Shown: positions 21,458-34,016 of the stretch, piece by piece
Position numbering within the stretch: position 1 is the first letter of the stretch
Layout: each line of letters starts with the position of its first letter
Assembly (NCBI GenBank): GCA_030490835.1
Contig: CM059971.1
Span: forward strand, 72,186,224-72,250,223
Direction: 5' to 3'
DNA: 64,000 bases
From: Annona cherimola
Taxonomy: Eukaryota > Streptophyta > Magnoliopsida > Magnoliales > Annonaceae
Notes under the pieces: generated by a model
Seen by the model: only the letters and a program-made list of their open reading frames with translations
The model's database searches: none
What the model was told of the DNA's origin: nothing
Program-made: the position numbers and the translations under genes

Positions 21458-24004
21458 TGATAAGTCTAAAAATTTTCAGGTAATTTCATATTAAATTCAC
21501 ACTTTTTGAGTCTAAAATGATAATTAAATGCAAATTTTATGTAAAATTTCGTAAAGATTACATTTTTCATAAAATCTTTAATTTTGCTATAAAATAAGCT
21601 ATTTTGCAACGTTCTTGAAAATATAAAACTATGACACAATCCCCTAGAAAAATTTAATGTATATTAGCATATTAGTATAATTTGGGAAAAATTATAAAAC
21701 CATATAATTTGGAAAATCATACATAAAATTATAAATATAATCTAAACATGGTTATAAAGCAAACTGTCAAAAAATATATATATATATAATAATAATAATA
21801 AATAAATTCAAAAAGGGCTAAAAAGTAAATTAAAAATCTCAGCCAGCTTATTAAACTTATTTTGACAAAACTTAAATATTAAAATCTACGTTTTTGCCCG
21901 CTGCTTGAGTACACGCAATTGTGCGCCGCCGGAGCACCATTTCTGGTGCTCCATCTTCCCCAAACGGTAGCCATGAATTTCAGCAGCAGTGTAGTCTTCA
22001 TAAGCTCCGGCATCTAAATCCATCCACTAATGTACTGCTCGTTTTAGCCGCAGCAGCTATCGACCAGTAGAAATCCGGCACCCATTCTTGAAAGCTCGGA
22101 GCCCCAACCCGAGAATCCCGCAACACCGAAATCACCAGTAGCTGCAATCCAACAAAGGCAGCCATTTCATCATCATCACAGGCAGCATCAATACCGATTA
22201 GCATCTCTGTTCCAGCAATACCGAGCATCGCACCTGCTACCCATGAAAAAAAAAAAAAAAAAACGCAAACAACCGTTTTGCAGCTCCCCCAAATTGCCAA
22301 CAGCAAAACCCATCTTCTCCATTCCAAGCCACCAAGCAAAAATCGCAACCTACAACTACCGATTCCAAACCTTCCTGCTCCCTTGCCTAATTCATCTCCC
22401 ATTCGAAAATCAACAGCAAGCAAGCTTTGCTAAAATCGACAACAATCGTCGGCTTGCTTCAACAAAATCGGATGAAAACAGCAGCCCTTCTTCCCCGAAT
22501 CCGGCCCTCACGAGCTGCCTACAGCTCTATTCCTCACCGCACCATTTCTTCCATGAGCTGTCCAGCTAGTCTCAAGAGCTCGGCTTAGGACTCAATGCAT
22601 CAACAATCCCCAATTTTCTGGCAGTCCATCTCCTGCGAATCAATCGCACCAACTGAACCCATTCACGGCAGAAAAATTCAACCCGTGCCATTTTAATTTC
22701 AGTAATTTCAAGCAGCGCATTTCTGGCAATAGAAAAAAAAAACCAACAGCCCTCTTCTCCAACGCCGATCATGACTGCACTCAACGAGCTCATCGACGAG
22801 CTCACATCAACCGACCGCCATGACATAAATCTTATGATGACAGCAGTCGATCTCGAATTCTGAAGATTTCTCTGTCATAAATATTAACTCGCTTCTACCT
22901 ACTTGCCGGCGATCTCCAAGGAAACAACCACATCAGCTGCACCCAGCTTTGATTTCCTTCTCCAATCGACAATTAGAAAATTGCTCCAACTTGCAGTCAC
23001 CGCCTTCAGTAGAAATGGCAGCCATGATTCAGCCTAATCCACCAGAAATTGGGACGCTGCGAGGTGAGGGAATTCAAGTTGCTGCAGGCACAGTTGCGGG
23101 TGATTAAGGAGAAATACGAGGAGGCCTTAAAGATTTATCCAGAGCCAATGAAGAATTCGCAAACCCATTTCGGAAGTATCACGTTTTCAGCCGGCCGATT
23201 TTGCCACTGCGTTTTTCTCCTCTTCGTCAAAATAGAAAGCAAAGCTATGGCAAAACGGCAAAGAGCAGCTACAGCAGGCGTGAAATGAATCCCACATCGG
23301 ATTCAACATTAGAGGGAGGGCCCTCACACACTTTATAAAAGGAGGGCCCCTCCATTCATCCCAACACACAACTCTACAACTCTCTCTCCCATCACTTGAA
23401 GTGGGACCCATTGAGGTGGGACCCTTGCCAAGTGGGAAAAATTTAAGAGCTTGTATTGCTCATCAAAAAAGAGTGGTTTTCAAGCAAGAATTGGGGTAAG
23501 TAAATTTCTGTTAATTATAGTTTTTCTTTAATGCTTTGTAGTTGTTAATTTTAAATTTGTAATATTTAGCATAGATTTATCGCTTTATGCATTGTAATTC
23601 TTAGATTACATTTAATGCAATTTTCATTCCTGCTTTCGTAGATTAATTTCTGTAGTCTTTTAATTACTGTCCTAGTTTAGATTTAATTATTTGCAATTTC
23701 TTCTTTCCTTTCTCTGTCTCTTTCTCTCTCTTATTTATATGCTTTCTCTCTCTTCTTTCTTATCTCTCTAATTTCTTCTCCTTTCTCCCTAATTTCTTTC
23801 TTTTTCTTCTCTGCACCCTCTTTCACTTTTCTCTTTTATTTTTGCTTAAAATAATTAAAAATATATAGCCTCTCTGTGGATTCGACCCGACTCACCGTTA
23901 TTCTACACTATCACTCGTATAGTGGTAGCTTTAATGTGTTTCGGTTAATTTAAATTAAACTGGTGATCACAGTGCTCTTAACGACAAGCACTTGGTTTGC
24001 ATCA
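21458..24004 (+). repeat. 3' LTR of the Athila-like element
   Basis: 2,547 bp, same ends as the 5' LTR. Differences seen by eye are about 19 substitutions (mostly transitions), an A-run of 18 instead of 21 and another of 10 instead of 9. Its TATA box is at 23334-23340, so downstream DNA from 24005 could be read from it. Confidence 0.97.
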
Positions 24005-24009
24005 CTACT

Positions 24010-24744
24010 AGACGAGTATGGTCAGGGCATGACATGCGATTGGAAGAGTATAGCTCGTGCGCGGTATGTGGCTTAAGAGGCATGTGAATTGCATGACATG
24101 TAGCTAGATAGGCATGACCCTAGTGCGTGATTGGTGTTGTGCATGGCTCTAATGTGGCGTTTAGTTTGTGATGCATGTTGAACATAGTGGCATTTGTGCA
24201 TGTGACGTGACTGTGTGGGGTTGGTGAGAGCCTAATATTTGCATTGTATGCAACGACATGACATAAATGATGAATTTAAAATAAATTTGCCTTTGTTTTT
24301 ATTGATCATACTTACTTGCTGAGTTTTCCTAGATTCATGTGTTTTATTGTTAATGCTTTTAGCAAGATTGCTACTGCAAGTACCTAGTTGTGAACCAGAT
24401 TATGTTTTATATCAGGTCGAGGCAAATTGTGGCAGGTTTAAGTCATGTAGTTATGAATTATGATCATTTGATATTGATGTATAAGGGAGATGAGTGTATA
24501 TATGTGTATGCATTATATGATAAGTAATAGGATGTATATGGTATATTAAAATGTGGTTCATGAGTGTATGATCTATTGAGACCTTATTAATATATTGTGG
24601 TCTTAATGTGTATTTTACTTTTATTGTGGTTCTCATGTTTAGGTAGTCATTTGTCTCCTGAATTGTGATAGATCCTAGAAAGATACCGTCAGATCTTCTT
24701 TGTAGTGACTATCGACCTGGGGCTACAGTCAGTGGGGCACTACA
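24010..24744. mobile_element. Possible outer LTR, right part
   Basis: Continuation of the repeat split by the Athila-like insertion. Repeated GGCATGAC/GCATGACATG words occur at 24023-24120. CTTACTTGCTGAG (about 24309) and an end GGGGCACTACA resemble Gypsy LTR interiors and ends. Family assignment is a guess. Confidence 0.35.
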
Positions 24745-24749
24745 ATAAA

Positions 24750-27434
24750 ATGACGACACACTCATCTATATATTTTTTTAACCCTCAATGATATAGATAA
24801 GACAATTTCGTATATGGGGTTGCTAGCAAAGTCAGTAAAGAATAGAGGTATATTGTGAAGCTTTTGTTTGCTGGCTAGGTTTAATGGAGTTGCTACTATG
24901 TATATGAGATTCGTCGGTACAAAATCCAAGGAACACATTAATGTAGGTAAACTTCATCAGTGTGATGGAGGTTGATTAGATTTAGCAATTGTTGTTGTCT
25001 TGAGTTATTGATTTTGGCAGTTCTAATTAGCAACAACTACTTTTGAGAAGATGGATTTAAAGAATATTATCTAAAAAAATACTAGATATCCATAAATTAC
25101 AATACACTTCCAAGCACCATATAAGATGCTTCATCTTCCTTAGAGTAACCAACGTTGCTAATATGTGCGGATGGTTGATGGAGGAGAGAAATAGGGTCGG
25201 GTTAATGATGCTCATTTTTGCCATCGAAAATGGAGGTAGACAATAGTTATTGTTATGGATGATTGAATATGGTTGGTAGGATTGATGGTGCCGATAAATT
25301 GTTGTGCAAAATAGGGTTGAATTTGGGGGATATTACTAATGGCTAATGGCCAAATTTTTAGGAAGACGATGGACATTGATGTAAAATCTATTGTGGATGG
25401 TGGTTGGAATGATAATGTTGGAGACAAATTTCAATTGCAATTGGATTAGGATGAAGGGATCTAGATGAAGGCAGATTTTTCAATAATAACCAAATTTCAA
25501 TAGCATTATGGAAGGCAACCAAATCTGTGATGTGCGCAAGTGTGTGATTTACATAGTTGGATATGATGCAACTAATTTCCCTTTGAAGGGTTCGATTATG
25601 AGGGTTTCTTTTGATGCTAATGTAAATGGGTGTAGCTTTGGTGGATTTTGCCGTCTAATCCTTCAATTATGATTTGGAAGACAATGTAGAAAGGGTAATT
25701 TTAGAATTTTCAAAATTGTGGGTATAGTTGGGATTAATAACATAGTTAGTGTTATGAATGGAACTTTTAGAACTTCATCAGTATAGTTGAAATTAAGGTA
25801 TATTTGAGATTGAAGTTTTATATTTTAACTGATTTAGATGAAAAATTTTAAAAATACGAAAAAATAATAATTTGTATAAATGCATTTATGAGGTTGACCA
25901 TATAAGGTGGTGGATACTATATCTTTTTTTAGGTGGTTTAATTTGGAAAGGGCATTTACAAAAAAAATTTGATGAGGTATGAGTGGATTGAAATGGCAGA
26001 AGGAGGCTTACTTGCAATAGAAAAGAGCTACCATCTCCCTCTATCACACTCACCTACTCTGATTCCCTATTCTGTCATAACTCTATCTTCCTTTGTAATT
26101 TTTCAATGAGCAATGATTGACTGCAAACCCTTTTCCCCTCTGATTTTTTAATTTTCTAATCCTTTTACATGGTTGAATATCTATTAATTGAAATATAATT
26201 AAATTTATCATAAAAGATCATATTGGTAATAATATTAGCATGTCTCTACTTAAAATTCATTTAGCTCCAATCCAAAATAAACTATATGAAGTTGTAATAA
26301 GTTGGAATTAGTTGAAATGATTTGAATAATCTAAAATAACATGCCAACTAAATAAAAAATATCATCTCAAATAAATGGGTTGTAAAGCATCAAAGATTTG
26401 AAAATTTAGAAAGAAAATCAAGGCATGATGAAATATCAATACAACACTTCAAACTAGACTAGAACTTTTATGAGTTAGCAAGCTCATGTGCATATACCCA
26501 TAAAAACTAAAATAATAAGCTAAAATAAATGAAATAAAATTGAAAATAAGTCAAAAATAATTCTATGATCAATAAGTTCTTGTTAAGAAATATGATTGGC
26601 AAGTTAACATAAGTCAGGCAATGTTTTTTCAGTAGTCTTAGTGCTTCAAAAAATATTCTCTTCTTTCAATGTAAGACAACATTACATTCATTTTGTTAAT
26701 GGAGTACTTCTTTTAAGTATTGACTCTTTAATAGTTTTAGCAATTAATATAAAAACATCTTTCGTTTTTAATTAACCAAGATGAAAAAGCACCTTTCATG
26801 TGACGATGGAGAATGAAGAAGCAAAAGTAAGTCATAACATGCAAAATGAGATTGGCAATATATTATTTATAGATTTTACAAGATTTATAAATAATATGAG
26901 AATGAAGATTCATTTTTCCTTATATGCGAACATGGAAAGAAAAAAAGAATTCTAAAATATTTGCTCATGAATAGTATTATCTAAACTGAATCAGACTAAC
27001 CAGTTACTTAGTTGGTCTAATCCATCTCAATTTTTAGCTAGCCAATTAAGCAGCTACAAATAAGTTGAACCAATGATTCAATTGTATTTCAACTCAATTA
27101 GTTTATCTTGTTTGCACTTATTTACATGAAAAGATATTCTTCCATTGTCCTCTAGCTATTAATTTCTCCAAATTTTCTCTCGATTTTGAAAATCCCTCCT
27201 TTTTGTTTGTGATTGAGAAAACTATTCTTTTATGTTGCCATCCTTTTTTATTGTCCTCAATCGCGATCATTGGAACTTGATTTGTGGTTATCATTTTTGC
27301 TAGTGGTTTCCATCTTCTTTCATAGTCATTAGCTTCTCTTTTTAATTGTCTAACAACAGTCTCCCCACCTTAGTTTTTCCTTTCTATTCTTCATGATTGA
27401 CATATTTGTCTTCTTTCTTTTCAATTAATCTAAC
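24750..27434. other. Unannotated intergenic stretch
   Basis: AT-rich; no domain, RNA gene or clear repeat recognised on either strand. Several G-rich segments at 24900-25500 have short open frames without similarity I can name. Confidence 0.5.
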
Positions 27435-27851
27435 TGTTAGAAAATATGATTTGAGTTGAAACGTTATACTGGAAACATACATAATAAATCAAGATCAAAG
27501 ACATAATAGAAGATACTAAAATTTAAATGGAAAACCCTTCAACTTAGAAAAAACTATGGGAGAGATAATAATCAATGGTGATAAACATGTTACAAAGATA
27601 CAAACTAGAATGACTCACACTCATTTTTTAAATGCATCATACACATCCCAAATATGACACTCTTTCTCACACCTTATCAGGACACCACTTAGGATTCCAC
27701 TAAATTCCTTAATTGATGCATCTATAAACAGGACTTCTATGAGTACTTACGCAAAACTAATACACATTATCTTATGTATGCATCATGCACTCTCATATGT
27801 GAGAAACTACGTAAATAATGCTTACGTATAATACAAGACATAACCTTAACA
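27435..27851 (-). repeat. 3' LTR of the Copia remnant
   Basis: 417 bp, aligned with 29252-29690 through blocks such as AAGATCAAAGACA, TGGAAAACCCTT, ACACATCCCAAA.ATGAC and TTCTATGAGTACTTA. Heavy divergence implies great age. Confidence 0.7.
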
Positions 27852-29230
27852 ATTTCTATGTTGGATTGGATTTTGCATATACCAAGTTTACTCATAGAGA
27901 AACCGTGTCTTCAATTATTCTACAAATCATCAGTTAGTTCGTCAATTGTCATGCTTCAACACAACATGATACCACATCTCTTTATCTAAGAGATCACTCA
28001 ACTTTCATGCTTAAATCAGTATGAATCTACACACAGCTTCATGTACCTTCTATGTCTTAGCTACCACTAAACATGAACTGCATTTATTTTCCAATATAAT
28101 TGCATCTATAGGATTCTAGGCTCTCAACATGTAATCTAATGTTAAAACATTCTTAGGATCTCATATAACTATCGTCTAATGTGGATCTCAAAAAAATCAA
28201 TCTATCTCCATTTGCTTTTCGTGTATCCTCAACAACAACATAATCAAGACTATTAAATAATGCAGAAAACATCCATGGCTTCATGAAGTCCACCCTATAA
28301 CTCGATTTGAACCATCTCCGTGTAACATCAACTATGCAATCATATCAAATCTACCTACAAACTATTGCTTCAAATCAGATTAAACTTGACTCATCCTGAT
28401 TACATGACTATTGACTTGCACATCTCATCAAATCTATACCACTAAAGAAAAATCTATCTAGTTTGACCCCCACCATTGTATCCATATAATCCAAAAATGT
28501 AGGAAGCCATGCTTGGAACACTCATAATCTGACTCTAAGATCATTCAATCTGCGTCATAGATGCACCTTACTTCTATCATCCTCTGGTGTGTTAGACTTG
28601 TGCACATCTCTCTTCTTCCTTCCTGAGACTGAAGATGCCTTACCCACCATTATAGACCCTCATGTGTCACCTCGCTGCCTCATCATGATGCCATCTTTGT
28701 TGACATTCGACCATGTTGCCACTAGCAACAGCCCTCGTTACTGACAACAGCGGCCAACATCTTTGAAGTCATCACCAGTCTGCCTCTTCTTCATCTCCTT
28801 TGGTGGAAACCCATCTTCTCCAAGCATGATCTTCCTCTCCTTTATCTAGCATTCATCTATGCCTTAACAAATCCAGTCACAAACCCCATTGCCAACCTCC
28901 ATGTCTCACTTCTTCTCTAGCTATATTGAAAGAACTAATCACCAACCTCAATGTTATCGCCTATATTGCCCATTGTTACAACTAAAAGATTCAGTAGCTG
29001 ACTAATTGTTAGCCATTTTGTCGTCATCTAGCCACCAGCTGTTGTGCCACCTCACACACAATTGTCACCAATCACGTATCTTCTTCACCATTGTCGACCC
29101 AACAATAGATATTTTGATCTGATCACCATAAAAAATCTTATGCCTTCATAATCACAATCTAGCTAATATGATCTTGCTTATCAAATGCATTGATCTAAAT
29201 GAAGCCACTCCTTGAATCATAAATTCGGAA

Positions 29231-29249
29231 CTATAGCTTTAAAACCAAT
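29231..29249 (-). promoter_or_regulatory. Degenerate Copia primer binding site (initiator tRNA-Met type)
   Basis: The minus strand reads TTGGTTTTAAAGCTATAG, a decayed form of the TGGTATCAGAGC site used by Copia elements, two bases inside the LTR. Confidence 0.55.
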
Positions 29250-29251
29250 TA

Positions 29252-29690
29252 TGAGTAAATATAATTTAGGTCGAAATGGATGATAATGAAAGTATGCGCA
29301 ATAAACTAGGTTTAAATAAATAACACAAGATCAAAGACACAAGATATCAAGATTTATGTGGAAAACCCTTTAATCTTAAAGAAAAATCATAGAAGAAAGA
29401 TAATAATCCACTATGATAAATAGTAACAAATATGCAAAAAAATGACTCACATGCATTCTTTAAATGCTTCACACACATCCCAAACATGACGCTCTGAAAA
29501 CTCTCTTTCATGCCTCATTGGGACATCACCAGGGCTTTACTGAATCTTATTCAATACACCTATAAATAAGATTTCTATGAGTACTTATGTAAAACTAATA
29601 CACACTCTTTTACATATTTATCATGTACTCTCACATATGAATAAATATGTAAATAAACCATAAACAGAAATATAAGACATAACACTAACA
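29252..29690 (-). repeat. 5' LTR of the Copia remnant
   Basis: 439 bp partner of 27435-27851, lying upstream of the PBS on the minus strand. Confidence 0.7.
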
Positions 29691-30815
29691 CTAATATAAT
29701 TAATTTTTTAGCCTCTTAGTCTTCTTCCCCTTCTCTTTTTTATTAGATTTCTCTGATCCCTTTCATCTAAAATGATATCAATTCATGCAGTCTTCATCAT
29801 CCCCTTCTCAAGTTCATTTGAAGTCCTCTATTGCTGGTAATTCTAGCCTCATCCTATGCTTCATCAAAGGCTAATTCCTTGAATTCCATGTTGGAATTTC
29901 TATATTAACTAGTTTTTCCTTTTTGAGAATTAGAAATTGGTCTATCTAAATTGCATGTTTTGTTTGGTTTGGTTGTTTGACCTGGTGAATCTAGAAAAGA
30001 TCGATGTTTACTCTTATTAGGAAAATTGATAATGGTGCTAACTAATTTACAAGTGCTACATTCACCAATCTACTCAAGTAGCCAACAAGATTTGCTTGTA
30101 TTCTCACTTGCAAAATTTGTCTCTTGTGTGTATATTAAAGTCAGATGTGTATTTGATCTTGGCTTGGATTAATAAGTCTGTGTTCTATGCAGCAACATGT
30201 GAATTATGAATCTGGTAAGGGACCTATTGATGGATGACTACAGTTGTGGTGTGTTCTATTATGAAGGCCTATAATTAAGTATGTTTATAGCTATGACGGA
30301 GGGATAAAGTCTCCTTTTAAGAATAAATAGTCATTTTATTCGAGAACGAAGACGACATCTCTAAGATCAAAGCACTTATTTGAATTATTTTTAGAAGTAA
30401 ACTTTTAAAATTTTATCTAATCAATTTGCTGCATATCTTACATAAATTGTTAATATACTTATTTAATCCAATTTTCACAAATGATCCAGTTTAGTTTTAA
30501 AAACATTGTTCACTATGCATTTTGGTATCTTTTGATGGTTGTTAAATATTGTGGCTAATATTGTACTTATCAATTTTAGAAAATATTTTCGTTCTTATTG
30601 AGAAAATGTTTGGCAATCTGAAAAAAGAATGGAATGAAATTAAATGCAGTAGGACCAATTTTTCTATTCATCCTTTGCTATTATTTAGCATGTTACTTAC
30701 CTTACATTTTTTCATCTTTATCCATATATTACAATCATTTTTATCTTTTCTTATATTTATTCTATTTATTTTTATTTTACTCCTATAATTTCATATTACT
30801 TTCTCACTTTTTAAA
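29691..30815. other. Unannotated AT-rich stretch
   Basis: T-rich around 30640-30800, giving spurious hydrophobic reading frames. No gene or repeat recognised. Confidence 0.5.
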
Positions 30816-31322
30816 GGGATTTGCTTCTATGTAACTAGGTTGGTCCTGTAATCTCCTTAATTTTTAAGATTTGATCATTGATGAAAGATTTAATCTATTC
30901 ATTATATTTAACATCATTTGTTTATCTAGGAAATCAAGTTTCATATCGATCAAGTATGTTTATAGGTCACATTTGTTGATATATATATATATTTATGTAT
31001 AAATTATGAAAAACGATTAGATCCATTTATATATGTATTAGAACGTAAATAATATTTTATAAAATTATTTATTTATGTAAATGTGATATTTTAGATAGTT
31101 TAGATGTTGAAAATAAAATTTTAAAATTGATATTTAATACTAAACTATTTTATTATGTTGATTTTTAATGGGGCCATGCACGGTGATATTAAACAAATAA
31201 AAGAGTTTTCAAAATACTATAAATGATGTTAAACATAATAAATAGAGTAGATTTTTCATCAACCATAAAAATATTAAAAATGAATGGAGTTACATAAAAA
31301 AAAGATTTCATAGAAGCGGCAC
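30816..31322. mobile_element. MITE, family M1
   Basis: GCTTCTATG near the left end and CATAGAAGC near the right end are terminal inverted repeats. Inner blocks TTTAACATCATTTGTTTA (about 30908) and AATGATGTTAAACATAATAAA (about 31225) are inverted too. The core matches that of 3716-4495. No ORF. Confidence 0.7.
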
Positions 31323-31749
31323 CACTTTTTAAAATTCATTACATTTTATTTCTATAATTAAAAAACGCTTCTTGAGCCTAATTCTATTTTCATCAACTCC
31401 AACAAGCTTTATGATGACTTTTTTAATTTTTCATTCACCTGTACCAATGATTTATCTTGGAGAAGGATTAGAATCACATATCCCCGATTTAGATGACCTG
31501 TACATGTGTAAGATTGATGTGAAAGGAAATAAGACCCCGATTTGAGAGAGGGCTGCCAATAGATCCATCACAATCATGTGCACAATACATGTATCCTTCT
31601 AGACCTTATATGGTCAGCCTTATCAGATCGGGCTCCATCCTAATTCCTACAGCCGTTTGTTTTTAATATTTTTCTTTTCTTAACAGTTTTTAATATTTTT
31701 CTTTTCTTAACCATTTCTTCTTGCCGTTTCCATTAAGAAAAGATAATAA

Positions 31750-32215
31750 TAATTACATATTCTTTCCACGTGGATTGCATTTTGCATTGGTTACACACCC
31801 ACTCCCCAGGAATCTGAATTTTTCGCAATTCCCGTGGCAGAATCGGGGCCTACTTATATGTGGTGGTTGAAAAACGCAGGGTTGATTGGGCTGAGAAGAC
31901 GGCAGGCTGATGCGTTTCGTTTCCGTGTTGGTACTTGGTAGCGCTTGAAAATGCGCCGCAGGCATTGAGGTTCGCGCGCGTCGGCTTCGTCTGGCGCTAC
32001 AAAGATAAAAGGGGTTCGTTGCTCGATGATACTGATACGCGCATCCCTGAGATGTTGGCTTTTTCATCTAACGGTACCACATAAATTCTCGCGCCATGCG
32101 CGCACGAACACGCGCAATTATCCAGCTCCTGTCAAAGCGCGCTACCGCCTCTTCCCTTCGGATGTGGAGCCCCCGGGTCACATGGTGCACGCCGAGATGG
32201 ATTGGTGAGACCTAT
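31750..32215. other. GC-rich island, unrecognised
   Basis: Markedly higher GC and CpG than the surroundings, with CGCG words at 31974-31979 and 32093-32116. Short open frames exist on both strands (about 104 and 60 codons), but no domain is recognisable. ATTG|GTGAGA at 32201-32210 could be a 5' splice site. It may be a promoter or first exon of a lost or unrecognised gene, or an exotic repeat fragment. Confidence 0.35.
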
Positions 32216-33025
32216 TTCATTCATTATTTTTATAAAATATTTAAATGAAAAAATAATTATTTTTGTTATAAAAAATTGCGCAGGGTATTAAATTCTAAAT
32301 AGTTTTACGTAAGCCCATTAAATTATTACTTAATATATAATCAACAAGAGTATTTGAAATGGAATTAAGTACTAAATAGACAACCACATATATAATGGAT
32401 GGAATGGATCCAACCAATCATCTCGGTGGATCCCACGTGAAACAGTAGTAAAGGACTACAACACGTCTTGGAAATATAAAAGAAAGGTCAATTGTTATAA
32501 TAGAAATATATAATTAAAAATGAGGATCAATTTCAAATATAAGTTTAATTTATTCTATATCTATAAAAGTAGCAAATATCATTACATGTTTTATCACGGA
32601 TTCAAATATGACGATACTCCAATGAATTTTTATCAAGTATCCTAGATTAAAACCTAAATTTATTTTTTCTTTTCTCTTACAAAGGATTTTTCTGTCATGT
32701 TATTATTTCATTGTATATATTTTGATAATAATATATGCAAATGACTTATTTTGCTGATTAAGTTAACTTTAACCAAAATATTTAAGTAAAAACACATGAG
32801 GGACAACATATGCAAGTGACTTATTGTTTTGTCTAAGAGCATGTATAGCATTCAACAAGTGTGAGATGGGTTGGTATAGTATGGTAAACACATTTTTTAA
32901 TAACTGATTTTACAATTAAATCATCCTATTTTTTCAACTTTTGCTCTTATATTTCAATCATTTTTCTTCAAACTACCACTTTTATTACAATTTTACCCTT
33001 ATTATTTCATATCATTTACACAATT
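32216..33025. other. AT-rich stretch
   Basis: No gene seen. The end (about 32830-33025) is C/T-rich and resembles a Harbinger-like MITE arm. Confidence 0.4.
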
Positions 33026-33340
33026 ATCAAAATATCCTTTTTACCACTCTCAACCCATCCACATTCCCAAATGTGCCCGAAGTTAAGTTTTCTTCATTGG
33101 TATTTATAGAATGCGATAACTAATATTACAATCAAAATATCCTCTTTACCACTCTCAATCCATCCACATTCCCAAATGTGCCTGAAGTTAAGTTTTCTTC
33201 ATCGGTATTTATAGAATGCGATAACTGATATTACAATCAAAATATCCTCTTTACCACTCTCAACCCATCCACATTCCCAAATGTGCCCGAAGTTAAGTTT
33301 TCTTCATTGGTATTTATAGAATGCGATAACTGATATTACA
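33026..33340. repeat. Three tandem copies of a 105-bp unit
   Basis: Copies begin ATCAAAATATCC at 33026, 33131 and 33236. Copies 1 and 3 are nearly identical, and copy 2 has a few transitions. The array abuts a SINE-like unit. Confidence 0.95.
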
Positions 33341-33545
33341 ATCGAATACATTTACAACTCCTTGGGGAAATCTGTAATAATCTCAGATGTGAGGAATGTG
33401 TAAACCCTATAATGGAGAAAATATGTGAACCCACATATTAGCGGGACTTATCAATCAGCGGGATGATTCGAAGCCGGGACAGCTCATGTATTGGATGCCG
33501 ACTTACCACGACACCACATGCGTCGTGGCACCCTAAGTCAAAGTT
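33341..33545 (-). mobile_element. tRNA-derived SINE-like unit 1
   Basis: On the minus strand, TCGTGGTAAGTCGGCA (33511-33496) resembles a Pol III A box and CGGCTTCGAATCAT (33476-33463) a B box, about 30-40 bp apart as in tRNA genes. It does not fold as a tRNA. The 3' end is unclear and may run into the 105-bp repeats. Confidence 0.5.
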
Positions 33546-34016
33546 TTAATTGAAGATATTTGAGTAAAAATATGCACATTTTGGTATTTAAAAATATGTT
33601 ATCAACGTGTGGCCATAGTGCGAGAAAACGGTTAAATCGTGGTCATGTTCAGTATAACCCTAAAAATAAAATTTTTCTTAAATTTCCTTTTCTAGGAAAA
33701 TGACTAGCAGGGACTGATTTGAACCGCCTTTGGATACCATCTAAATGATGCACCAATTGTTGGACTTATTGAGCACGGCCTAAAACGATTGACAAACGAT
33801 CCACGGATGGTACGCTTGATAGGACTATTTTAAGTTTTTAATGGCACAACTAACAGCGTACTAAATAATCATAAAAATAAAACAGCGTACTAAATAGAAG
33901 TGGTTGATGATTTTCTGACGGCTGCAATTGAAAAAAATAAAGAAAGAAGAAAATTCACGCCCGTAACCCACGCACCCAACAAGTTCCTCAAAACTCCGGG
34001 AAGCAAGTTTTGGAGG

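Larger units (their letters stand above)
11815..24009 (+). mobile_element. Athila-like Ty3/Gypsy LTR retrotransposon with target duplication
   Basis: Element 11820-24004 with two LTRs, PBS, gag-pol and polypurine tract, flanked by the 5-bp duplication CTACT (11815-11819 and 24005-24009). Order is LTR, tRNA-Asp PBS, gag-protease-RT-RNase H-integrase in one frame, a non-coding tail, PPT, LTR. Gag with a single CCHC knuckle, a DLGAS protease and an FMDD reverse transcriptase, with no chromodomain, place it with the Athila/Tat branch. No env-like third ORF is seen. By hand comparison the LTRs differ at about 19 positions plus two mononucleotide-run indels, so insertion is recent. Two in-frame stops in gag-pol argue against autonomous activity unless they are read through. 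Confidence 0.95.
27435..29690 (-). mobile_element. Old, internally deleted Copia-type element
   Basis: Two diverged direct repeats (27435-27851 and 29252-29690) flank 1.4 kb. On the minus strand each starts TGTTA(A/G).GTTATGTCTT. A degenerate copy of the Copia PBS lies next to the inner edge of the right repeat. The flanks are CTAAC (27430-27434) and CTAAT (29691-29695), a target duplication with one mismatch. The interior has no intact ORF, though decayed minus-strand Pol-like words can be glimpsed. Confidence 0.65.
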
